64,000 nucleotides of DNA from assembly GCA_963734365.1 (NCBI GenBank), contig CAVTGV010000008.1, positions 558,001 through 622,000 on the forward strand. The letters run 5' to 3'. A model generated the notes under the pieces. That model was not told where the DNA came from. It did no database searches and saw only the letters and a list, made by a program, of their open reading frames with translations. Positions 41,163 to 50,396 of the stretch are shown here, one piece after another; within the stretch, counting starts at the first letter, position 1, and the number at the start of each line of letters is the position of its first letter. Source of the stretch: JACVRW01 sp963734365. Its GTDB lineage: Bacteria > Actinomycetota > Thermoleophilia > Solirubrobacterales > Thermoleophilaceae. Position numbers and translations under genes: made by a program.

Positions 41163-41561
41163 ATGTCCACCAGTGAAGGTCTTCTGCTCGGGGACGCCGC
41201 CCGGGCCATCGGCGTGAGCACCGACACCCTGCGCCGCTGGGAGCGCTCCGGAAAGCTGCGTACATCCCGCGATCCGGCCAACCGCAGGCGCGTACCCCGG
41301 CGCGAGATCGAACGTCTCGCCGGGCACCCGGAGCGGCACCGTGCCGGTGACTCGCTCTCGGCTCGCAACCGCTTTCCCGGCGTGGTGCGGTCGGTCGAGG
41401 TCGACGGCGTGATGGCGCTGGTGGAGATCGAGGCGGGGCCTCACCTGGTCACCGCCGCCGTGACCCGCGACGCCGTGGAGGAGCTCGGGCTGGCGCCCGG
41501 CGTTCCCGCCACGGCGGCGGTCAAGGCCACCTCGGTGATGGTCGAGCGGGGCCAGGCATGA
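41163..41561 (+). CDS. MerR-type HTH / TOBE molybdate-responsive regulator
   Basis: The 132-residue protein has an excisionase/MerR-type helix-turn-helix (LLGDAARAIGVSTDTLRRWERSGKL, about residues 8-32) followed by a single TOBE (molbindin) domain (about 64-130; NRFPGVVRSVEVDG, LVEIEAGPHLVTAAVTRDAV). The domain pair suggests DNA binding controlled by molybdate or tungstate, a different build from classical ModE (winged helix plus two TOBE). Its stop overlaps modA by four bases, so it is the first gene of the operon. Confidence 0.85.
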   Translation: MSTSEGLLLGDAARAIGVSTDTLRRWERSGKLRTSRDPANRRRVPRREIERLAGHPERHRAGDSLSARNRFPGVVRSVEVDGVMALVEIEAGPHLVTAAVTRDAVEELGLAPGVPATAAVKATSVMVERGQA

Positions 41562-42349
41562 GGCGGCTGGCTCTCGTGCTCGCCGCCGGGGCCCTGTTCC
41601 TCGGCGCCTGTGGAGGGGATGACGACGACGACAGCACGGACGGCGGCGGGAGCGGCGGGGGCGACCCCACTCGCCTCGTGGTCTCGGCCGCCGCGTCGAT
41701 GACCGAAGCGGTGGGGAAGTGCGCGCCCGAGTTCGGGTCCGCGGAGGATGCCGACGTGAAGCTGTCCTTCGCCGGTTCGGACGAGCTCGCCGCTCAGATT
41801 CGCCAGGGGGTGAAGGTCGACGTGTACGCGGCGGCCAACACGAGGCTTCCGGACGAGCTCTACGACGACGACCTGCTCTCGAAGCCGGTGGAGTTCGCCA
41901 CCAACGAGTTCGTGCTGGCCGTGCCCAAGGACTCGGACATCAAGTCGGTCGAGGACCTCACCAAGGAGGGCACGAAGATCGCCATCGGATCAGAGTCTGT
42001 TCCGATCGGCGAGTACACCCGTGAGACGCTCGCCAAGCTGCCTCCCGGCGAGGAGAAGGCGATTCTCGCCAACGTCCGTTCCAACGAGCCCGACGTGAAG
42101 GGAATCGTGGGCAAGCTGACCCAGGGCGCGGCCGACGCCGGCTTCGTTTACGTCACCGACGTGAACGCCACGGGCGGGGACCTGACCGCTATCAAGCTGC
42201 CCGCCGATCTCGAGCCCGAGGTGACCTACGGTGCAGGCGTGGTCAAGGCCGGGCGCGAGCCTAAGCTGGCCCAGACGTTCGTCGACGGTCTGTTGAACGG
42301 CGACTGCGCAACGGCGCTCGAGGAGGCGGGCTTCGGGAAGGCCCCCTGA
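41558..42349 (+). CDS. modA: Molybdate ABC transporter substrate-binding lipoprotein
   Basis: The 263-residue lipoprotein (lipobox LGAC, Asp-rich linker) has the ModA motifs LVVSAAASMTEAV, VKLSFAGSDELAAQI, GVKVDVYAAAN and KIAIGSESVPIGEYTRETL. It captures molybdate/tungstate outside the membrane for ModBC. It starts ATGA-overlapped with the regulator and ends ATGA-overlapped with modB (TGATG). Confidence 0.93.
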   Translation: MRRLALVLAAGALFLGACGGDDDDDSTDGGGSGGGDPTRLVVSAAASMTEAVGKCAPEFGSAEDADVKLSFAGSDELAAQIRQGVKVDVYAAANTRLPDELYDDDLLSKPVEFATNEFVLAVPKDSDIKSVEDLTKEGTKIAIGSESVPIGEYTRETLAKLPPGEEKAILANVRSNEPDVKGIVGKLTQGAADAGFVYVTDVNATGGDLTAIKLPADLEPEVTYGAGVVKAGREPKLAQTFVDGLLNGDCATALEEAGFGKAP

Positions 42350-43152
42350 TGCGCGGCCGCTGGTTCGCCGCGCTTCTGTTCCTGAGCCTCGCCGCCGCAC
42401 TCACATTCCTGACGCTGCCGGTGGTGGCGATCTTCGTCGACTCGAGCCCGGCGGACCTGGTGTCCAGCCTGGGTGAGCCGGGCGCGCTGGACGCGCTCTG
42501 GCTCAGCCTTCGCACCACCGCCGCCTCGATCGCGATCATTCTCGTGGTCGGCACGCCGGCCGCGTACATGCTGGCCACGCGATCGTTTCGCGGCAAGGCG
42601 GCCGTGGTGACCCTGGTGGAGCTGCCGCTCGTGCTCCCGCCGGCCGTGGCCGGCATCGCCCTGCTGGCCGCCGTCGGGCCGAGCGGGATCCTCGGTGGCG
42701 TGGTCGAGGCCGCCGGGATCGAGCTGTCGCTCGAGACCGCCGGCGTGGTGGTGGCGCTCACCTTCGTCGCCTCGCCCTTCTACGTGCGCCAGGCCATGGC
42801 CGCGTTCGCGTCGGTGGACCGGACGCTCATGGACGCGTCGCGGACCTTGGGGGCCCCGGAGTCGAGGGGCTTCGTTCGCGTGATGATCCCCGTGGCGCTC
42901 CCGGGACTGGTGGCCGGCACCGCGCTTGCCTTGGGACGGGCTCTGGGCGAGTTCGGCGCCACGCTCATGTTCGCGGGCTCGTTCCAGGGCATCACCCAGA
43001 CCGTTCCGCTCGCGATCTACGACCGCTTCTCCACCAACTTCGACTCGGCGCTCGCGCTGTCGGCTGTGCTCGTGGCCGTGTCAGGCGCCATCCTTCTGTC
43101 CGTGAAGCTCGTTCAGGGAAGCGACGCGCTGGGCGGCTGGCAGGTGGAGTGA
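42349..43152 (+). CDS. modB: Molybdate ABC transporter permease
   Basis: The 267-residue protein has about six helices and the ModB/CysT inner-membrane motif (EFGATLMFAGSFQGITQTVPLAIY, with the EAA loop ASRTLGAPESRGFVRVMIPVALPG contacting the ATPase). It shares one base with the modA stop. Confidence 0.93.
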   Translation: MRGRWFAALLFLSLAAALTFLTLPVVAIFVDSSPADLVSSLGEPGALDALWLSLRTTAASIAIILVVGTPAAYMLATRSFRGKAAVVTLVELPLVLPPAVAGIALLAAVGPSGILGGVVEAAGIELSLETAGVVVALTFVASPFYVRQAMAAFASVDRTLMDASRTLGAPESRGFVRVMIPVALPGLVAGTALALGRALGEFGATLMFAGSFQGITQTVPLAIYDRFSTNFDSALALSAVLVAVSGAILLSVKLVQGSDALGGWQVE

Positions 43153-43161
43153 CCGGCGCCG

Positions 43162-44226
43162 GTGCTGAGGGTCGAGGCCACCACCACCCTGGGCACGCTC
43201 GAGCTGGACATCGCCGTAACTGTCGAGCCCGGCGAGTGTCTTGCTCTGGCCGGCCCCTCGGGCGCCGGGAAGACGAGCGCGCTGCGCGTGGCGGCCGGAC
43301 TCCTGCGTCCGCGCCGGGGCCTCGTGCAGGCCGGCGGCGAGACCTGGCTCGACACCGACCGCGGCATCTGCGTCCCCGCGGAGGATCGCCGCTGCGGCTA
43401 CGTCTTCCAGGAGTACGCACTCTTCCCGCACCTCACGGCCTGGCAGAACGTGGCCTACGCCCTGCACCGGGTGCCGCGCCGAGAGCGGAGAGAGCGGGCG
43501 GTGGGCCTGCTCGACCGCTTCGGGCTCGCGAGCAAGGCCGATACCCGGCCGCACCTTCTGAGCGGGGGTGAGCGTCAGCGCGTGGCCGTGGCCCGGGCGC
43601 TCGCGCGCGAGCCGGGCGTGCTGCTGCTGGACGAGCCCCTGTCGGCGCTGGACTCGCGCACCCGGGCCGGCGCCGCGAGGGAGCTCGCCCTCGTTCTGCG
43701 TGAGACCGCCGCGCCCACCCTGCTCGTGACCCACGACTTCGCCGAGGCGGCGCAGCTCGGCGACCGCGTGGGGGTGATCGACTCCGGGCGGGTGGTGCAG
43801 GAAGGAACACCGACCGAGCTGGCCGCGGCGCCGCATTCGGCGTTCGTGGCCGACTTCACCGGCGCGGTGGTGCTCACCGGCACGGCGCGCGGCGGTGCGG
43901 ACGGGCTCACCCACGTGGAGCTCGACGGCGGGGGCTCGGTCACCAGCACCGACGCCGGCAGCGGGGAGGTGGCCGTGTCGGTCTACCCGTGGGAGATCGC
44001 CATCGAGCCGCCCGGCGAGGAGGGACACGGCTCGGCTCGCAACCACCTGACCGCGGAGATCGTGTCGATCACCACGGTGGGCAACCGGGTGCGCGTCGGG
44101 CTGGTGGGCCCGCAGCCGCTGGCGGCGGAGATCACGCGCGTCTCGGCCGACCAGCTGGGCCTCGAGCCGGGCGCTACCGTCACCGCGACCTGGAAGGCGG
44201 CGGCCACGCGGCTGGTGGCCACCTGA
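43162..44226 (+). CDS. modC: Molybdate ABC transporter ATP-binding protein
   Basis: The 354-residue ATPase has Walker A GPSGAGKTS, signature LSGGERQRVAVARALA, Walker B LLLDEPLSALD, and a C-terminal TOBE region (about 270-350) typical of ModC. The GTG start lies nine bases after modB. Confidence 0.93.
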   Translation: MLRVEATTTLGTLELDIAVTVEPGECLALAGPSGAGKTSALRVAAGLLRPRRGLVQAGGETWLDTDRGICVPAEDRRCGYVFQEYALFPHLTAWQNVAYALHRVPRRERRERAVGLLDRFGLASKADTRPHLLSGGERQRVAVARALAREPGVLLLDEPLSALDSRTRAGAARELALVLRETAAPTLLVTHDFAEAAQLGDRVGVIDSGRVVQEGTPTELAAAPHSAFVADFTGAVVLTGTARGGADGLTHVELDGGGSVTSTDAGSGEVAVSVYPWEIAIEPPGEEGHGSARNHLTAEIVSITTVGNRVRVGLVGPQPLAAEITRVSADQLGLEPGATVTATWKAAATRLVAT

Positions 44227-44249
44227 ACACGACAGTCCGGAGGGACCCG

Positions 44250-44456
44250 ATGCAGATCAGCGCACGCAACCAGTTGCAGGGCACCGTCAAGGGAATTCGG
44301 CGTGGCGAGGCCATCGCCAACGTCGAGCTCGAGGTGGCCGGCCAGCGCCTGGTGGCCTCGATCACGGTCGAGGCGGTGGAGGAGCTCGCCCTCGCCGAGG
44401 GGAGCGAGGTCACCGCGGTGATAAAGGCTTCCGACGTGATGCTCGCTACGGGCTGA
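44250..44456 (+). CDS. Molbindin (Mop-type TOBE protein)
   Basis: The 68-residue protein is a single Mop domain: ISARNQLQGTVKGIRRGEAIANVELEVAG and SVT-like ASITVEAVEELALAEG. It probably stores or buffers molybdate. GGAGGG lies six bases before the ATG; it closes the regulator-modABC operon. The 3' end faces the opposite-strand hydrolase one base later. Confidence 0.88.
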   Translation: MQISARNQLQGTVKGIRRGEAIANVELEVAGQRLVASITVEAVEELALAEGSEVTAVIKASDVMLATG

Positions 44457-44457
44457 G

Positions 44458-45333
44458 CTAGGGCTCGAGGCAGAGCCAACGCAGGGCGCCGTTGAGCACG
44501 CCGGCGCGCTCCCACTGGAGGAAATGCCCGGCTCCGGGCACCACGAAGGGGCCCGCTCGGTTCGCGAACGCGGCCTCCATGCGCTCGGGGAAGTCGCGCG
44601 GGATCACGTGATCCTCGGGGCCGTACAGGATCAGTGCGGGCGTGGGGTTCGGCTCGAGCATCCGCGGCGGCTCCGGTGCGCTGCGCGGGCCGCCCACGTA
44701 CTCGTAGTTGGCGATCGAGGCCCGGAAGCGCTCCGGGTCGGCGAAGGGCTCCGTCATCCAGTCCACCTCCTCACGCGTGAACGAGCCGGGCGCCGCCCAG
44801 AAGCGCGATCCGTAGAACTGGGCGATGTAGCGCCGTCGCTTGTCCTTGCTGTCGAGCTCGGCCGCGAGGCCGTCGGCGTCCCGTGACTGGCGAACGAAGT
44901 AGTCGGCCGCCATCCGCACCTCGCGCGGCACGCCACGCGGTCCGTCGGGCAGCACGGGCGGGATGGTGTTGAACAGGGCGAGCCGGCTCACGAGCTCCGG
45001 GTAGCGCAGCGACAGGTCCTGGGCCACCACTCCGCCCAGGTCACCGGCGCACCCGACCGCCGACTCGTGTCCGAGCTCCTCGCGCATGAGCGCCGCCATG
45101 TCGTGGCTGTGTGCCGCGGCGTCGTAGCGGTCGTCGGGCGCGAGCCCGGAGTCGCCGAAGCCGCGCAGGTCGGGAGCGATCACCTCGAAGCCCGCGTCCG
45201 CCAGTGCGGAGACGTTGCGGTGCCAGATCCGGCGCGTCTCCGGCCAGCCATGGATCAAGAGCAGCGGCGCGCCCCCGGCGCCCTCGCGGTCGTAGGCGAT
45301 CTCGGCTCCGGTGCTCAACCGGGCGGTGGGCAC
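44458..45333 (-). CDS. Alpha/beta hydrolase, epoxide hydrolase-like
   Basis: The 291-residue protein has the oxyanion motif HGWPET, a nucleophile-elbow AGDLGG (aspartate nucleophile as in epoxide hydrolases and haloalkane dehalogenases, rather than serine), the acid YGPEDHVIP and the base histidine GHFLQWE. The substrate is unknown. AGTCTA on the plus strand (45340-45345; TAGACT on the minus) lies six bases before the GTG start, so it is leaderless. Confidence 0.85.
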   Translation of the reverse strand: MPTARLSTGAEIAYDREGAGGAPLLLIHGWPETRRIWHRNVSALADAGFEVIAPDLRGFGDSGLAPDDRYDAAAHSHDMAALMREELGHESAVGCAGDLGGVVAQDLSLRYPELVSRLALFNTIPPVLPDGPRGVPREVRMAADYFVRQSRDADGLAAELDSKDKRRRYIAQFYGSRFWAAPGSFTREEVDWMTEPFADPERFRASIANYEYVGGPRSAPEPPRMLEPNPTPALILYGPEDHVIPRDFPERMEAAFANRAGPFVVPGAGHFLQWERAGVLNGALRWLCLEP

Positions 45334-45387
45334 CGCGCGAGTCTAGGCCGGGACACGCCCGGCTCGCCGTTAACCTCCTGAAATCCG

Positions 45388-47835
45388 ATGGCAGCGCGCT
45401 ACGACCCCAGTGCGATAGAGCCCAAGTGGCAGGAGGTGTGGGCCGACGAGCACACCTGGGAGGTCTCGAACGACGAGACCGAGGACCGCTCCATGGCCTA
45501 CGTGCTGGAGATGCTGCCCTACCCGTCGGGCGAGCCTCACATCGGGCATCTGAAGAACTACTCCCTCGGCGACGCCGTGGCCCACTTCTGGCGCCGCCAG
45601 GGACACCTGGTGCTGCACCCGATGGGCTACGACGCGTTCGGGCTCCCGGCAGAGAACCACGCGATTCAGACAGGACAGCATCCGCGCGAGTCCGTTGGGG
45701 AGTCGATCCGCCAGTTCCAGAAGCAGTTCCGGCGCTGGGGCATCTCGATCGACTGGACGCGCGAGTTCGGCACCCACGAGCCGCGCTACTACCGCTGGAC
45801 GCAGTGGCTGTTCCTGCGCCTGTTCGAGCGCGGGCTGGCCTACCGCAAGGAGGCGGCCGTCAACTGGTGTCCCAAGGACGCCACCGTCCTGGCCAACGAG
45901 CAGGTGATCGACGGCCGCTGCGAGCGCTGCGGCACCGTGGTGGAGGTCCGCCAGCTGGAGCAGTGGTTCTTCCGGATCACCGAGTACGCCGAACGGCTGC
46001 TCGAGGACCTCGAGACGGTGGCCTGGCCTCCGCACGTAGTGAGGATGCAGGAGAACTGGATCGGCCGTTCCGAGGGCGCCGAAGTGGTCTTCCGCTGCGA
46101 GGAGCTCGGCATCGACTATCCGGTGTTCACCACCCGTCCGGACACGCTCTTCGGGGCCACCTTCTTCGTGATGGCTCCCGAGCATCCCGACGTGTTCAAG
46201 CTCAACGACTCCCCCGAGGTGCATGACTACGTGAACCGCTCGCTGCGGGAGTCGCCCGAGGAGCGGGGCGACGAGGAGCGCGAGAAGACCGGCGTGGCGC
46301 TCGGGCGAACCGTTCTGAACCCGGTCACCGGCGAGCAGATCCCGATGTACGTCGCCGACTACGTGCTGATGGAGTACGGCACCGGCGCAGTGATGGCCGT
46401 GCCCGCTCACGACCAGCGCGACTACGAGTTCGCCGAGAGGTTCGGGCTCGAGATCCGGCAGGTGGTGGAGGGTGACGAGCCGGCCCCGGACGGCGAAGCC
46501 TTCGTGGCCCACAGCGAGGGCGAGCGGCTCGTCAACTCGGGCGAGTTCAACGGCCTGAGCGCGCCCGAGGGCAAGCGCGCGATCGTGGACTGGCTGGCCG
46601 AGCGCCACCTCGGCCAGGCCACCGTGAACTACCGGCTGCGCGACTGGCTGCTCTCGCGCCAGCGCTACTGGGGCTGCCCGATACCGATCATCCACTGTCC
46701 GCAGGACGGGCTCGTGCCCGTGCCGGACGACCAGCTGCCGGTCGAGCTTCCCGACATCCAGGACTACACCCCGAAGGGACGCGCGCCGCTGGCTACGGCC
46801 GAGGACTGGGTGCGGGTGACCTGTCCGAAGTGCGGGGGAGAGGCGCGCCGCGAGACCGACACGATGGACACGTTCGTGGACTCGTCGTGGTACTTCATCC
46901 GCTACTGCGATCCCGACAACGACCAGGAAGCGTGGGATCGCGACATCGCCGACCGCTGGATGCCGGTCGACCAGTACATCGGCGGGGTCGAGCACGCAAT
47001 CCTGCATCTGCTGTACGCGCGCTTCTTCATCAAGGCCTTCGCGGACATGGGCCTGCTGGGCGTCGAGGAGCCCTTCGCCCGCCTGTTCACCCAGGGCATG
47101 ATCACCCGCGACGGCGCGAAGATGTCCAAGTCGCGGGGCAACGTGGTCTCCCCGCAGGAGTTGGTGGAGCGTTACGGCGCGGACACGCTGCGCTGCTACA
47201 TCCTCTTCATCGGGCCCCCGGATCGCGACGCGGACTGGTCCGACGCCGGAGTGGGAGGGGTGCACCGCTTTCTCTCGCGCCTGTGGACGCTGGCCGTCGA
47301 GGCCCCGGAGGAGGATGCAGCCGCGGCCGATGCGCCTCCGTCCGGATCCGAGCCCTCCGCGCTCTTGCGCAAGGCGCACTGGGCGATTCACCGGGTCACG
47401 CGGGACATGGACCACAGCTTCTCCTTCAACACCGCGATCGCGGCGGTGATGGAGCTGGTGAACGAGGTCTACCGGCAGCGCGAGTCCGTTCCGGCGGCGG
47501 ACGTGCGCTTCGCGATCGCCACCGCGGCGTCGCTGATCTTCCCCTTCGCGCCGCACCTGGGGGCGGAGGTCTACGAGCGGCTCACGGGCCGGCGTGTCTG
47601 GGAGGAGCCCTGGCCCGAGGCCGATCCGGCGCTCCTGGCCACCGACGAGATCCAGCTCGTGGTGCAGCTGAACGGCAAGCTGATCGACCGCCTGAGCGCC
47701 CCGGCCGAGGCCTCACACGAGGAGCTCGAGACCATCGCCCGTGGATCGGACAAGCTCAGCGCTCGGCTCAACGGCAAGCAGATAGTGAAGGCCATCGTGG
47801 TGCCGGGCCGGCTCGTCAACTTCGTGGCCAAATGA
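45388..47835 (+). CDS. leuS: Leucine--tRNA ligase
   Basis: The 815-residue class I synthetase has HIGH-type PHIGHLKNY, a CP1 editing domain (TRPDTLFGATF), a zinc-binding Cys cluster (CPKDATV...CERCG), KMSKS-type GAKMSKSRGN and an anticodon-binding domain. The ATG start lies 11 bases after TAACCT. The stop overlaps the next gene (ATGA). Confidence 0.97.
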   Translation: MAARYDPSAIEPKWQEVWADEHTWEVSNDETEDRSMAYVLEMLPYPSGEPHIGHLKNYSLGDAVAHFWRRQGHLVLHPMGYDAFGLPAENHAIQTGQHPRESVGESIRQFQKQFRRWGISIDWTREFGTHEPRYYRWTQWLFLRLFERGLAYRKEAAVNWCPKDATVLANEQVIDGRCERCGTVVEVRQLEQWFFRITEYAERLLEDLETVAWPPHVVRMQENWIGRSEGAEVVFRCEELGIDYPVFTTRPDTLFGATFFVMAPEHPDVFKLNDSPEVHDYVNRSLRESPEERGDEEREKTGVALGRTVLNPVTGEQIPMYVADYVLMEYGTGAVMAVPAHDQRDYEFAERFGLEIRQVVEGDEPAPDGEAFVAHSEGERLVNSGEFNGLSAPEGKRAIVDWLAERHLGQATVNYRLRDWLLSRQRYWGCPIPIIHCPQDGLVPVPDDQLPVELPDIQDYTPKGRAPLATAEDWVRVTCPKCGGEARRETDTMDTFVDSSWYFIRYCDPDNDQEAWDRDIADRWMPVDQYIGGVEHAILHLLYARFFIKAFADMGLLGVEEPFARLFTQGMITRDGAKMSKSRGNVVSPQELVERYGADTLRCYILFIGPPDRDADWSDAGVGGVHRFLSRLWTLAVEAPEEDAAAADAPPSGSEPSALLRKAHWAIHRVTRDMDHSFSFNTAIAAVMELVNEVYRQRESVPAADVRFAIATAASLIFPFAPHLGAEVYERLTGRRVWEEPWPEADPALLATDEIQLVVQLNGKLIDRLSAPAEASHEELETIARGSDKLSARLNGKQIVKAIVVPGRLVNFVAK

Positions 47836-48380
47836 GCTCGCGCCCCGGACCCATACAGGTGCCCGTGGGGCCGCTCATCGGAGCGCTCGGCGGCGTGATC
47901 CTGCTGGTCAGTCTGTTCCTCGACTGGTACGACGGTCTCACCGGCTTCACGGTCTTCGAGTTCGTGGACATCGTCCTCGTCGTCTGCGCGGTGCTGATCA
48001 TCGTCCAGCTCGCCGGCGGGATGGGGCTGCTCACACCGCCGCTCTCACCGGGACTGTCGCTGGTGGTCTCGTTGTTCGCGATCGTCGTGGTATTCACCCA
48101 GATCGTCAACGACCCGCCCGCCGTGGCGGGCGCAAACGGCCGCGACCAGGCGGTGGGCATCTGGCTGGCCGCGGGCGGCGCGGCGCTGATGGTGCTGGGA
48201 GCCGTCCTGGCCACCGCGCACATCTCGCTGGCCGTGGAGCCGCGTGATCACGCCTCCGAACGGTCCAGCAGGGACCGCGAGCCCTCCGGCTCTGAGGCCG
48301 CCACCCAGCCGGTGCGCTCGCGCCGGAGCCGCGGCGGCGAGCCGGAGTCCGGCACCGGGCCGGGACCCGAGCAGCCCTGA
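47832..48380 (+). CDS. Four-helix membrane protein, unassigned
   Basis: The 182-residue protein has four predicted membrane helices (about 14-30, 37-55, 65-83, 99-121) and a hydrophilic Arg/Glu/Ser tail of 60 residues. It resembles short membrane proteins of unknown function in actinobacteria. It is co-translated with leuS by a 4-base overlap. Confidence 0.75.
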   Translation: MSSRPGPIQVPVGPLIGALGGVILLVSLFLDWYDGLTGFTVFEFVDIVLVVCAVLIIVQLAGGMGLLTPPLSPGLSLVVSLFAIVVVFTQIVNDPPAVAGANGRDQAVGIWLAAGGAALMVLGAVLATAHISLAVEPRDHASERSSRDREPSGSEAATQPVRSRRSRGGEPESGTGPGPEQP

Positions 48381-48394
48381 GCCGGCGGCCGCTC

Positions 48395-48829
48395 GTGGCG
48401 GTGGTCGGCCCCGGCCGCGCGAGTGGCGATGAGCTGGCGGTGGCCGAGGCGGTGGGTTCCGAGCTGGCGCGGCGCGGCGCCGTGGTGGTGTGCGGCGGGC
48501 TCGGAGGCGCGATGGAGGCGGCCTGCCGCGGCGCCAAGGAGGCGGGCGGCCTGACGGTCGGGCTGCTGCCGGGCAGTGACCGCTCAGCGGCCAACCCGTT
48601 CGTGGATGTGGCCGTGGCCACCGGCCTGGGCGAGGCCCGAAACGCCTTAGTGGTGCGGGCGGCCGACGCCGTCGTCGCCGTGGGGGGTGGCTACGGCACG
48701 CTCTCTGAGATCGCTTTCGGCCTCAAGGCCGGCAAGCCCGTGGTGGGCCTGGGGGGATGGGACATCGAGGGAATGACGGCTGCCGGGTCCGCCGAGGAGG
48801 CGGTCACACTGGCGCTCGAGGCCAATTAG
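48395..48829 (+). CDS. LOG/TIGR00725-type nucleotide-binding protein
   Basis: The 144-residue Rossmann-fold protein has GGLGGAMEAACRGAKEAGG and GGGYGTLSEI (PGGxGTxxE-like), the signature of the lysine-decarboxylase-like/LOG group that includes cytokinin-activating phosphoribohydrolases; TIGR00725 members are of unknown activity. The GTG start is in a run of GC-rich sequence 14 bases after the previous gene. Its stop codon TAG is part of the promoter TAGACT of the next gene. Confidence 0.8.
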   Translation: MAVVGPGRASGDELAVAEAVGSELARRGAVVVCGGLGGAMEAACRGAKEAGGLTVGLLPGSDRSAANPFVDVAVATGLGEARNALVVRAADAVVAVGGGYGTLSEIAFGLKAGKPVVGLGGWDIEGMTAAGSAEEAVTLALEAN

Positions 48830-48840
48830 ACTCGTCGCGC

Positions 48841-50358
48841 ATGCCAGTTTCCGAACCGGCGGCGGGTACGGCGGGCCGCCGGCCCTCCGCTTCTCAGTCC
48901 GACACCCCCTATCTGGACGCGCTGCAGGCCTTCCGCGAGCGTAGACCCGGGCGTTTCCACGTGCCTGGGCACAAGGGAGGTCCGGGCGCCGATCCCGGGC
49001 TCATCGAGGCCCTCGGCCCCGCGGCCATCGCGCTCGACATTCCCGCGCTCACCTACGGGATCGATCAGGGTGAGGAGCCCACTCCGTTCACGACGGCGCA
49101 GGAGCTGGCAGCCGAGGCGTGGGGCGCGAGCCGCACCTGGTGGCTGGTGAACGGGGCGTCGCAGGGAAACCACGTGGCGCTGCTCACGCTCGGCCACAGC
49201 GGCTCGGAGGTGGTCACCCAGCGCAACGCCCACTCGAGCACGATCGACGCGCTGGTCATGTCCGGCCTGCGGCCCACCTTCGTGGCCCCGGAGCTCGATC
49301 CCGAGCTCCACATCGCGCATTGCATGACGCCCGAGTCGCTCGACCGCGCCCTCGCCCAAACACCTGGCGCCGCCGGGGCGACCGTGGTCTCGCCCACCTA
49401 CTTCGGCGCGGTGGCGGACATCGCGGCCCTCCGCGAGGTGGCCCACGGGCACGGTGTGCCCCTGATCGTGGACGAGGCCTGGGGCGCCCATCTGCCCTTC
49501 CACGAGGAGCTGCCTGCGCACGCGCTCAGCCTCGGCGCGGACCTCGTGATCTCGAGCATCCACAAGATCGTGGGCAGCCTGACCCAGTCCGCGATGATCC
49601 ACCTCGGCCACGGCGACCTCATCGAGGAGGGCGTGGTCGACCGCTGCGTCACCCTGGTCGAGTCCACCAGCCCGAACTCGCTGCTGTTCGGCTCACTCGA
49701 CGCGGCCCGCCGCAGCGCTGCGGTGCACGGCCGCGAGCTGCTCGGCGAGACGCTCTCAGCACTGCGGCGCACGCGGGAGGCCGTCCGCGAGATCCCCGGG
49801 CTCGACGTGCTCGACGAGCGCCTGGCCGGCGCCCCCGGCGTGTTCGGCTACGACCCGCTGCGCCTGGCCATCGACGTGCGCGGCACCGAGGCCAGCGGCT
49901 TCGAGCTGGCCCGGCTCGTGCGCGAGCAGGACGACGTGTTCGTCGAGCTGGCGGGCGAGAACGTGATGGTCGCGGTATTCGGCATGGGCGAGGATGCCGA
50001 CGCGAGCAGCGGGCGGCTGCTGGCGGCCCTCCGGCGGGCCGTCGACACCGTTGCCAGCAGCCCGCGCGCTGTGGAGCACGAGCCGTTCGCACCTCCGCCG
50101 CCGTGGGGCGAGCTCGTGATGACGCCGCGCGAAGCCTTCCTCGGTCCGCAGGAGATCGTGCCCGTGGGCGAGGCCGTGGGCCGCGTGGCGTCCGAGTCGT
50201 TGGCCGCGTATCCGCCGGGTATCCCCAACGTACTCCCGGGCGAGCGCCTGACCGGGGAGACGCTCGACTACATCGGGCAGACGCTGGCGCACGGCGGCAG
50301 CCTCCGCGGCGCGAGCGACCGCGCGTTGCGCACGCTGCGAGTGGCGATCGAGCCCTAG
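48841..50358 (+). CDS. PLP-dependent Orn/Lys/Arg decarboxylase (group III)
   Basis: The 505-residue protein has the N-terminal GRFHVPGHKGG motif, the PLP-lysine in SSIHKIVGSLTQS and substrate-phosphate GASQGNHVALL; the C-terminal PPGIPNVLPGERLT matches the biodegradative arginine/lysine decarboxylase family (also found in SpeA-type proteins of Gram-positives). It removes CO2 from a basic amino acid to make a polyamine precursor. TAGACT (48827-48832) lies eight bases before the ATG. Confidence 0.9.
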   Translation: MPVSEPAAGTAGRRPSASQSDTPYLDALQAFRERRPGRFHVPGHKGGPGADPGLIEALGPAAIALDIPALTYGIDQGEEPTPFTTAQELAAEAWGASRTWWLVNGASQGNHVALLTLGHSGSEVVTQRNAHSSTIDALVMSGLRPTFVAPELDPELHIAHCMTPESLDRALAQTPGAAGATVVSPTYFGAVADIAALREVAHGHGVPLIVDEAWGAHLPFHEELPAHALSLGADLVISSIHKIVGSLTQSAMIHLGHGDLIEEGVVDRCVTLVESTSPNSLLFGSLDAARRSAAVHGRELLGETLSALRRTREAVREIPGLDVLDERLAGAPGVFGYDPLRLAIDVRGTEASGFELARLVREQDDVFVELAGENVMVAVFGMGEDADASSGRLLAALRRAVDTVASSPRAVEHEPFAPPPPWGELVMTPREAFLGPQEIVPVGEAVGRVASESLAAYPPGIPNVLPGERLTGETLDYIGQTLAHGGSLRGASDRALRTLRVAIEP

Positions 50359-50396
50359 GCGGCCGCTGGCCGGCGGGGCCAGACCCGACGCCGGCT

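Noticed and set aside
41098..41265. N-terminal extension of the LtrA-like protein
   Set aside because: Cys/Arg-rich sequence with no homology pattern, overlapping the divergent regulator and its dyad; ATG 41097 precedes the normal domain.
48513..48829. Lysine decarboxylase annotation for the LOG-like gene
   Set aside because: The PGGxGT-type motif belongs to the LOG/TIGR00725 group; the 'lysine decarboxylase' name is a historical misannotation, and the true PLP decarboxylase is the next gene.
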